The notes under the pieces were generated by a model, which was not told the origin of the DNA, made no database searches, and saw only the letters and a program-made list of their open reading frames with translations. From Puccinellia tenuiflora (taxonomy: Eukaryota > Streptophyta > Magnoliopsida > Poales > Poaceae), in contig QRDG01002502.1 in assembly GCA_012064385.1 (NCBI GenBank), positions 408,512 to 472,511 on the forward strand: a stretch of 64,000 nucleotides of DNA, in the 5' to 3' direction. Position 1 is the first letter of the stretch; each line of letters opens with the position of its first letter. Position numbers and translations under genes: made by a program. Shown piece after piece: positions 56,212 to 64,000 of the stretch.

Positions 56212-57958
56212 GAAGGGTTCGTTGCATAGAAAACAAAAAAAATTCCTACGAAACAGGCGGAAGAAACCCAACGGATCTAGATCTATTAGACGAAGGTAGC
56301 GAAGATGAGATCCAATCTCTTACCCTTGAAGAACGAACAAATCCTTTTGTCGATGCAGGGGTTGGTCTGTCGATCCCCGCAACTAGACTCATCTAGTCGC
56401 GAGGAGATGTATTATCCGATCCGAGATCCAATCTGATGGAGCACCGCATGAGCAGCACCTCTGCGGTATCCACATGTACAGCTCGATGAAGACTTCCTCT
56501 CCTTGACCTCGCAAGCGAGGAGGAAGTGGCTCGTGAGATCCCAGCAGCACGATGGCGTGGTGGTGGATATGGTGGAGGTTTTCCCGCGGACAGGGCTTCG
56601 CCAAGCCGTGTATGAGAGAGAGAGGAGGAAGGAGAGGGGTTGTGTGGCTAGGGTATGGGGTACCATGAACCAGCCCTCCCCTCCTCTTTATATAAGCGTG
56701 GGGGGCTGCCTTGGCCCGTCCTCCAATCCCTAGGGCCGGCGGCTTGAGGGAACTTGTTCCCCAAGTCATCCCCCTAGGGTTTTGGGTGCCTCCCATGGGC
56801 CAGCCGCATGGGCCTTTAGGGAGAGGGTGAGGCCATCCCAAGTGGGCTGCTGCACCTCCCCTCAATCCATGTGGGCCTTCTAGGTTCATGGCCCCCCAAG
56901 GTGGGGCCCTCCAGAACCTTCTAGTATCTTTCGGTACCCTGCCGGAATTTTCCCGAACTTTTCAGAACCCTGGAAACCACTTTCCTTATATGAAACTTTA
57001 TCTCCGGACTCTTTCGGAGCTCCTCTTGATGTCTAGGATCTCATCCAAGACTCCGAGTCAATATTCATTCACACCATCAAATATCTCAAGCCCTAGCTAC
57101 ATCGGAGCCTTAAGTGTGTGACCATACGGTTCGAGAACATATAGACATGATTAGATCAATAATCAATAGCGGGACCGGGATGCCCATATTGACTCCTACA
57201 TATTCAACGAAGTTCCTTATCGATTGAACCACGATGCCGGAGATTCTTAATCTCGTATATGATTTCCTTTGTCTCGCCGATATTTAACTTGCCCGAGATT
57301 TGATCGACGATATCTCCATATCTAGTTTCGTCTCGTTACCTGGCAAGTTCTCTTTACTCGTCCATAATATAGGATCTCCGTGATTAACACTTAATCACAT
57401 GGTTGCAACTTTTCTGATGCTATATTACCGAGAGGGCCCAGAGATATCTTTTCCGTCACAAGGAAGGACAAATCCCAATCTTGATTCATGTCACCCAACA
57501 AATACCATCGGAGATACCTGAAAGCCACCTTTATAATCACCCAGTTATGAAGCGACGTTTGATGTCCACAAAGTATTCCTCCGGTAAACGGGAGTGACAT
57601 AATCTCATGGTCTAAGGAAACTATACTTGGCATATATTAAAAGCGTTGGCAATAAAACTGTGTGACACGATCAATTGCAACTCTTTATTATTGGGTCTTG
57701 TCCATCACAACATTATTCCTAATGATATGACTCCGTTATCAAGTGACTATAACAAGTCCATGGTTAGGAAACTCTAACCATCTCTTGACTAACGAACCAG
57801 TCTAATAGAGGCTTACTAGGGACACCTGGTTGTTTATATTCCACACATGTATTATGTTTCCGGTTAATACAATTATAGCATGGAGAATAAACTATTATCA
57901 TAAACATGAATATGCTAATAAACCATTTTATTATTGCCTCTAGGGCATATTCCCAACA
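56212..57958 (-). repeat. E5 5' LTR (1747 bp), intact
   Basis: It runs from TGAAGGGTTCGTTGCATAG to GGGCATATTCCCAACA on the plus strand, with minus-strand TATATAAA at 56687-56694. It is related to the E3 LTR in inverse orientation. Confidence 0.92.
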
Positions 57959-57963
57959 ACAAT

Positions 57964-59442
57964 GTCAAGGCCTTCCATGCCCTAACCCAAACAACAACTG
58001 TCAATGCCTACATTCTGGCGTTTGAACACTCTTAGCTCAGCTGGCTTTGGACCCTGCATCTCAAGTGGATTGTACACTCAAAAATTGGCATTCTGAGGTT
58101 CAAAAACAAACTAGTGGTGGGTAACAACTCCAATATCAGAACTAAGCTAATTGAGGCATTCGACAAGTCAGAACTGGGAGGACATTCTGGTGAAAGGGCC
58201 ACATTTCACAGGATACACCTATTGTTCCATTGGCCCAAAATGAAGCAGGAAATAGCACAATTTATCAAGGAATACCCAGTTTGCCAAATAAACAAACCTG
58301 AGCATTTGAAGTACCCGGACTTATCCAGCCATTACCTGTTCCTGACATGGCATGGACACACATTAGTATGGACTTTGTAGAAAGCCTGCCTTCCTCAAAC
58401 AACAAGGACCTGATACTTGTAGTGGTGGACAGATTCACAAAGTATGCCCACTTCATTGCATTAAAGCACCCAATAACAGTGAAAGTGGTAGCACATGCAT
58501 TCATTGACAACATCTTCAAATTACACAGCCTGCCAATAGTAATCGCCACTGATAGAGATCGAATCTTTACAAGCACACTATGGCAAGAATTGTTCAAAGC
58601 CCTAGAAATCAAATTACACATGGGTACTGGTTATCACCCTCAAACGGATGGGCCAACCGAGAGAGTTAATCAGTGTTTAGAAACCTATTTGAGGTGCATG
58701 GCATTTGCTCAGCCTAAGAAGTGGCATTCTTGGCTAGCATTAGCTGAGTGGTGGTACAACACTTCTTATCACACATCTTTGAAAATGACTCCATTCCAGG
58801 CTTTGTATGGATTTCAACCTCCTCAAGTGGATGAATGTTTCTAGCAGATGAGACCACTGAAACTGCTGACCAAATGCTACAAAGAAGAGCTGAGGCCAAT
58901 GCAGTGATTAAGGCCAACCTGCAGCATGCACAAGAGAGAATGACACACTTTTCTAACAAAAACAGAAGTGAGCGTAAAGTGGAGGTGGGGGATATGGTTT
59001 ACCTTAAGGTGCAGCCGTACAGACACTCTTACATGAGTATACACCTCTGCATCAAACTGCACTCCAAGTTCTACGGTCCATTCAGAGTCATGGAGAAGGT
59101 GGGACAGACAACTTACAAGTTGCTCTTGCCAGAGGGTTGCAAATTACACCATACATTCCATGTCAGCCAGTTAAAGAAGCACTTAGGACCTGTTGCTGTA
59201 CCTTCTCCATTTCTTCCACTGGTGGATGAACACGGCAACATCCAAACCGGACCTGAAGTTGTACTTGAGAGGAAGTTGATTCCCAGGAAGCAAGGCGACA
59301 TCGGTATACCAGTTGTCAGATGGCTGATCAAGTGGAATAATCTTCCTACAGAAGCAAAAACATGGGAAGGCGCAACTTTCATTCAAAAGACCTTCCCGGA
59401 GTTCCAGACTTGAGGGCAAGTCTGCTCTCAAGAGAGGGGCAT
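57964..59442 (+). pseudogene. E1 gag end fused to integrase and chromodomain
   Basis: After the E5 TSD, gag resumes for about 75 nt. A deletion then joins it near 58036 to the end of the RNase H/integrase linker. The zinc-binding region (GGHSGERATFHRIHLLFHW) has Tyr in place of the first Cys (EYPVCQINKPEH). A frameshift follows near 58330. The rve core keeps its acidic residues in MDFVESLP, IATDRDRIFTS and TDGPTERVNQCLE. A second frame break lies near 58840. The C-terminal frame to 59413 has HVSQLKKHLGPVAV and then the chromodomain block VVRWLIKWNNLPTEAKTWEG. The polypurine tract is at 59430-59442. Protease, RT and RNase H are missing. Confidence 0.88.
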
Positions 59443-59834
59443 TGTCAGGAACTGACCACCTGTTAAAATGCCACTTACCGATTCGCACCCCAAGCTTCAT
59501 CGACAACCGTTGATCACCAACTGAACGGCTGATGGAACGTGAAGTGTCGCTATTCCCTTTATGACAAGAACTCCCCAGCTACAGTAGAGTGTTCCTCACC
59601 TTCCCACTTGCTTGTCGTATTTTCCATTCTATTTAGCTCGAGCCCGAGCCTGTAATCTCCATCTTTTACCCTTTTGGGTTTAACCCTAGCCGCCGTTGGT
59701 CCGGCTGGCGACTTGTACTCGTCTAAAACCTAGATCTTGAACTGTGATCTTCTCTGAGAGTGATTAATAGATGAGTAGTCCCGATATTTCTTGAGTTCTT
59801 GATTCCTCATGAATTCGATAGTCTAGGCATATCA
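59443..59834 (+). repeat. E1 3' LTR
   Basis: 392 bp, TGTCAGGAACTGACCACC to AGGCATATCA, followed by TSD AGGAG. Confidence 0.95.
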
Positions 59835-60160
59835 AGGAGACCTGGTGCCGCACGACAGCGGGAGGAGAAGACGAGCCGTGCTACTCGGCAGCAGGAGCTA
59901 ACAAGCTGGAGGACGATTTCATGATGATTCTGCGCCTAGACTGCTGTCGTTTGAAGAAGGGATAAGCTGTCCAAGAGAAAGATTGGGGATCTTGACTTTC
60001 ATGTGAAGGAAATGCATTAGAAGAAAAAAAAAAAAGGTTGTGGGCTCCACCTGAATGCCCGACATGTAACTTAAGCATTGGAGGGATTCTAACCTGCTAT
60101 AGCAAATCTGATGGGTCCATCTTATGACCGACTTAGGACATAAGCATTGGAGACGCCCTA

Positions 60161-60595
60161 AGCACTTCTCTTGATCACATGTTTCATACTTAGAAATGGA
60201 ACCGGGGAATGATCTCCTTTTTACCCCAACAACTAAATCCATTGGCTATGTTTACCTAAGGTAAAGTACATATACCCGTAAGTTATTTGCCATTGACATC
60301 TTCAACATTTGTAGAAGGAAAAACTAGAAAATTTCTCAAGCTCTTCACATTTTGGCATGGGTGGCACAGATCAGCTATTCTTAGGGCCTCACGGTGCAGA
60401 TCTCTCGGTTCAGCTCCCTATGGACTAAGATTGCCGTTTTCGCTTTTTCCTACCAGAATGATGTCATCTCTTGGTACTTCTCTTCCTCTCGTATCTAGAC
60501 GGTAGCTTCAGCACACGATATTCGGTTCTTTGGGGTTGTTTCCTCCACCTTTTGGAAGACATGGCCCCCTTCGAGTTACAAATTCTTTGTGTGGT
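60161..60595. other. Unassigned spacer
   Basis: Weak coding-like composition at 60350-60580 without an intact frame or recognisable domain. The last five bases, GTGGT (60591-60595), should be the TSD of E9. Confidence 0.4.
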
Positions 60596-61134
60596 TGTAA
60601 CATCCCAAGATTTTCAAATTTTTGAAAAATCAGAAAAATCAAAAACTTTTTGAAAATTATATTACTTTTGTTTTGAAAATTTCAAAACAAGCATGGCATT
60701 CATGATTTCTTTGCATTGTGCATTTGAGCTACTGGTTTTATAAATTTTTGCCAAAGAAAATAAATTATTTGACCTATATTTCAAAATTGGGAAATTTAGC
60801 AACAAATACCAATTTAAATACCATGGGTATTTTGGTAATTAAAGTTGTGCAAAAATTAACCCAAATAGTTTATCTTCATAAAGATTATTTTTACAAGTTT
60901 ATACAAATTTATTTGAATTTATTTGGTTGAATATTTTAAAAGTTATGGATATTTCAGAAAACAGAAAAAGAAAAAAGTTCAAAAAAAATTAGAAAAAGGG
61001 CCGCCCGAGCCAGCCAGCCCAGCCGCGACCCATTTCTTGCCCTCGCGCGCCAGCCCAGCAGCAGCCCACGTACTGTTTCGATTTTGTTTTTCTTTTCTTC
61101 CTCTGACTGGTGGGACCCACATTGATGTCGGCTG

Positions 61135-61265
61135 TGACGTCACCCCGTCTTCTTCCCCAAATCACGCAGACGACCGCGTCCACGGCCGTTTCAGGCGAGA
61201 TTTTCTCGCATTGATTTCTCGTCGTTAAAGCCATTAATCCGTGCCCCGATTCTTGCCTATAAAAG
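61135..61265 (+). promoter_or_regulatory. E9 LTR promoter: TGACGTCA and TATA box
   Basis: TGACGTCA (61135-61142) lies about 115 bp upstream of TATAAAAG (61258-61265). The same 8-mer occurs in tandem in the E6 LTRs. Confidence 0.6.
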
Positions 61266-63082
61266 ACCAGTCCCTCCTCCGCAATTACCCTCTACCTCCC
61301 CTCCAAATCACACCCCCAGGCCGCCGCAATCACTCGCCGGAGCTCCGCCTTGCCGCCGCAATCGCTCGCCAGAGCTCCGCCTTGCCGCCGCCGTATTTTC
61401 TTGATTTTGGAACGGTGAGCCACCTCCGGACGTCCCCGAGACCACCATCCTCTTTCCTTCGCCCTTGTGCACCCGTGTGACATCGATTTTGGTTTTCTTC
61501 CCGCAGCTAACTATCGAGGGCGAGCTCGACAGGATCCTGCCGCTGCCCCGTCACACTCCGGCCGCTCCTTCCCGCCTCTCGAGGATGCAATCGACGCTGA
61601 CACTTCGCCATCGGCCTCGCCGTGTCGTCCTACACTCCGTCATCGCCTTGCCGACCTCGGGGAACCACCGGAGCGACGACAATGTCCGCGCCCGAGCCGT
61701 CGCCACCGCGTACCGTCTCCTCCGGCGACCAGAACTGCCGGCACGGTAAACCCTAGCTTCTGCACCGTCTGATCAGAAATAAACGGCCCAGGATTAGATC
61801 ACTTAAGTGAACCGGTAACTTCTGTTGTCAGCCGCCAGATCTAGATCCAACGGTTGAGATTAGATCCTTTACCGAATCGGTACGTCCACGTCAGCGGTCC
61901 AGTCAGCGCACAGTCAGCAGATCCAGCCAATCCGAGGACGCCACGTGGAGAAGAATTTCTGGGATTTTCCCGAATTAGATTTATTTAGCAATTTTGCAGA
62001 AAAGCCCCTGCATCTTAGATTCATCATATCTTCTTATTGGTTTAGCCAAATTCAAATATTTTTGTATATTTGAAATCCTTAGAACCAGTAAAATCTTTTG
62101 GATGTATTAGTTTTCTTTTCTGTCAAATTTAAATTTATTAAAATTTCAAATGTGGAATTTGATTAATTTTGACTGTATTTGTGTAATTTGAAATTTTGTT
62201 CTAGATTTTATTTTTGAGTAAATCCAATTGGTATAGCTTATTTTTCAAGCCCTCTGTCCAGAGCGACCAATCCCATATATTCTGTAAATATTTTGTTTAA
62301 CAGTAGTTTTAAATTTGTGTTTATTCCCTTTTTGGAATTTGTTTTGTATTGCTATTATAGTAAAAACGGACGCACCAATTCCTTCTCCGGATTGGAAGCC
62401 TTGGTTTGCCTTCTTCCGACCTCAGAGTAACAAATAAGTGATGTTGATAGTACCTACCTCCATTACAGAGAAGCAAAGGAAAGTAATTGAACCCGTGCCT
62501 TGAAAACTTTAATTGCATTTTGACTTCATGCATATTTTCTTAAACCAGAAGACTTAGAGTAGTATTTTTCTTGTGATTTGATTTGCATTTCATGCATAGC
62601 ATATTTTGTTGTATTGTTATTATTGTTTGTGTGCTTATGTGTGGCTTGATTTATTTTTATTAGACTATTCGGAGAGACCCGGGAATTGGAATAAATGTTG
62701 CTCCTGCTCAACCAGTTGCCAAGGCAAGTGATGCTCACTGCATAAATTTTCCCTAAGTATTTTGTCTATGCATGAGTAGCTATTTTTGAGTAGTATGCAT
62801 GATAGGTTTACTACTACTGTGCTATGCTATGAAATCCCAGAATAGTGTAGTCACCCCTTTTATACCATGTTGATGTAGTAGCCTTTAACTTAGTAGAATT
62901 GCTTACCTATGCCAAGATAAATTGTTTTTGGTAAATGTCTTGAAAATAACTAAGTTAAAGAACTACCTGGGTGTGTGGTTGGTTTTAAGCATTTCCCCAG
63001 CTTTGGGAGTATAAAGTTGCTAGAAGAGGTTGATTTTCCAGTTTTGGAGTATGGATCACACTGCCGACAACCACTCAGGATC

Positions 63083-64000
63083 TGTAACGCCCCCCGGATC
63101 GGTACTATGTAGACTTAGCGATTTTCGCCAAATCCGCTTAATAACGATCCTAGGACGCCCACCAGGCATAACATGCACGTCGCAACACACATGTTATGCG
63201 GGTGGAATTGTGATAACATTACAATAGTTCTCGACAGAACCCACAAAAGAACATATATACAACACGACTCACAGAGTCAAGAATACAAAAGATACATTAC
63301 AAAGATCCAAACAACAGCGAAAGCGAATAGTATCCGGCTACGGATAAGAATACAAATTGTACTAAGAGTCCTAAAGATAACCAAAGGCACCATAACCCTG
63401 CCCAGGCCAAGCCTAGCCGGAGGGATTCCCAAGCTAACGTCGTCACACTTCATACCTGTTGGCTGACATGGAATAGCAGCCCCGAAGGGATCAGTACTAT
63501 GAAGTACTGGCAAGTAATAATCACAAGATATCAAAGCTGAATTCCGGGGGAAGAGGGTTAGCGATTGAGGCGGCGACAAGCAAAACTATCAACTAATAGA
63601 GACACGCTACAACTTCCGTCTAAAAGAGACAAGGTAAGAGAGCGCATAAGGAACCAACTATTCTAACACCAAACATAACCCAGCTGATTCCTTACCAGCC
63701 CGTTTATCCCACGAGCAGCAAGCCCAAAGGCACTCACACAGTTGGCAATTTTATAAGTTATTATTGAAGTAGCTCTAGCTTACTAATCAATTTATTACCA
63801 TTAGATGTAAGTTGTCTATGATCTTGTTAGCCAGCACATTTCACCAAGTCGTCCATAACCGCGGACACGGCTTTTCGAAAAGATTTAACCCTGCAGGGGT
63901 GCACAAATGTAACCACACGGACCTCAACCCTTGTTGCCAGCTATTAGCACACTTCCTAAGTTGTGCCGGCAGGGTATCCGACACTACACTTTCCTTCACT
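63083..64000 (-). mobile_element. E8: gypsy-type LTR, minus orientation, truncated by window end
   Basis: It starts TGTAACGCCCCCCGG, which on the minus strand is the LTR 3' end GGGGGGCGTTACA, like the E4 LTR end GGGGCGTTACA. The predicted TSD is GGATC (63078-63082). It contains the palindrome/hairpin module at 63851-63898. No coding region is visible in the part present. Confidence 0.7.
63851..63898 (-). promoter_or_regulatory. Palindrome/hairpin module, E8 LTR
   Basis: On the minus strand the parts are CCCTGCAGGG (63898-63889), a 6-nt spacer, CTTTTCGAAAAG (63882-63871), CCGT, and GTCC-GCGGTTAT-GGAC (63866-63851). The two palindromes are identical to E4's, and the stem is fully paired where E4 has a G-T pair. 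Confidence 0.75.

Larger units (their letters stand above)
38814..57958 (-). mobile_element. E5: Angela/WIS/BARE-like Ty1-copia, pol-less, carrying E6 and E7
   Basis: The TSD ACAAT occurs at 38809-38813 and 57959-57963, inside E1 gag. It is minus-oriented: the 5' LTR is 56212-57958, the primer site TGGTATCAAAGC is read from 56210 to 56199, and the polypurine tract AAGTGGGAGAC is read from 49731 to 49721. The 3' LTR is split by E6 (38814-39735 and 49046-49720). The interior (49721-56211) is interrupted by solo LTR E7. After removing E7 it is 4.7 kb: a leader, a gag relic and ~2.8 kb of noncoding AT-rich DNA, collinear with E3. There is no pol. Confidence 0.92.
15965..59834 (+). mobile_element. 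E1: Ty3-gypsy chromovirus, internally deleted, host of E2 and E5
   Basis: The TSD AGGAG occurs at 15960-15964 and 59835-59839. LTRs begin TGTCAGGAAC and end CA. The initiator-Met tRNA primer site TGGTATCAGAGC is at 16363-16374, and the polypurine tract AAGAGAGGGGCAT is at 59430-59442. Without the nested elements E1 is only about 3.5 kb. Gag (38022-38813, resuming at 57964) passes at about 58036 directly into the end of the RNase H/integrase linker, so protease, RT and most of RNase H are deleted. Integrase and a C-terminal chromodomain remain in broken frames. It is a chromovirus by that chromodomain and by order; the exact lineage is not determined. Confidence 0.9.
15411..60160. mobile_element. 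E0: small TIR DNA transposon, split by E1
   Basis: The left end (15411-15460) reads AACGTCTCAATTGTAGACTT and then AAGACTTGGTCATAGGA. The reverse complement of the right end (60160-60110) reads GGCGTCTCCAATGCTTATGT and then CCTAAGTCGGTCATAAGA. This is a recognisable but diverged inverted repeat of about 45 bp. Removing E1 and one TSD copy leaves an element of about 0.88 kb with a GC-rich interior (15570-15960 and 59840-59960). No transposase is present. Superfamily is undetermined, since no TSD was found at the ends. Confidence 0.45.
60596..64000 (+). mobile_element. E9: gypsy-type LTR retrotransposon, continues past the window
   Basis: The LTR begins TGTAACATCCCAAG and is preceded by non-polypurine DNA, so this is the left edge of a plus-oriented element or a solo LTR. 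An AT-rich U3 is followed by TGACGTCA at 61135-61142, TATAAAAG at 61258-61265 and a GC-rich leader. The LTR is at least 2.48 kb and is interrupted at 63083 by E8. ORFs at 61241-61772 are GC-rich leader sequence without a domain. Confidence 0.7.

Overview
This window reads as intergenic DNA from a large grass genome, most likely Triticeae (wheat, Aegilops, barley or rye). The evidence is LTR ends of the BARE/WIS/Angela Ty1-copia type, Stowaway and Tourist MITEs, plant LINE fragments, and deep nesting of multi-kilobase LTR retrotransposons. I found no intact host gene and no tRNA or rRNA gene. Almost every base can be placed in a transposable element or its debris. Family names are assigned from terminal sequence and domain recognition, not from a database search.

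Region 1 (1-15.4 kb) is a mosaic of small elements and relics: a retroposon-like segment, a Stowaway MITE, a decayed multi-exon gene relic, a minus-strand LINE-like retroposon with a perfect 16-bp target-site duplication (TSD), two large fold-back MITEs, a LINE ORF2 C-terminal fragment, a second Stowaway, and a LINE 3' end joined to a host-like GC-rich fragment. That junction has been tandemly triplicated (three copies of ~1.22 kb, 8765-12432). A Tourist-like MITE and a ~1-kb TIR element with GC-rich cargo follow.

Region 2 (15.4-60.2 kb) is one nested pile that can be unwound by TSDs. E0 is a small TIR DNA transposon (15411-60160). E1, a Ty3-gypsy chromovirus (15965-59834, TSD AGGAG), sits inside it. 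E1 received E2 (16469-37688, minus, TSD GTTCT) and E5 (38814-57958, minus, TSD ACAAT). E2's 3' LTR received E3 (16880-28763, plus, TSD CCTCA). E3 contains a permuted gypsy segment, E4 (17287-~23166), ordered integrase-LTR-gag. E5 received E6 (39736-49040, minus, TSD TACGG) in its 3' LTR and E7, a solo LTR (53302-55072, TSD GTTGT), in its interior. No element in the pile retains a reverse transcriptase, so each copy here is defective or non-autonomous. E3 and E5 are opposite-facing copies of one pol-less copia family.

Region 3 (60.2-64 kb) is a short unassigned stretch, then a gypsy LTR (E9, from 60596) interrupted at 63083 by another, minus-oriented LTR (E8) that runs off the window.

The most unusual signal is a three-part palindrome/hairpin module in the LTRs of E4, E6 and E8: a 10-12-bp palindrome, a 6-7-nt spacer, a 12-bp palindrome, CCGT, then a 4-bp stem with an 8-nt loop. 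Between E4/E8 and E6 the palindromes differ in sequence but keep their symmetry and position, which is the pattern expected of a selected RNA or DNA structure. Other notable signals are an array of CCGGAG-A-CTCCGG inverted repeats just upstream of the TATA box in the E2 LTRs, paired TGACGTCA sites in the E6 LTRs, and repeated polypurine-tract-like motifs in the noncoding 3' parts of the pol-less elements.
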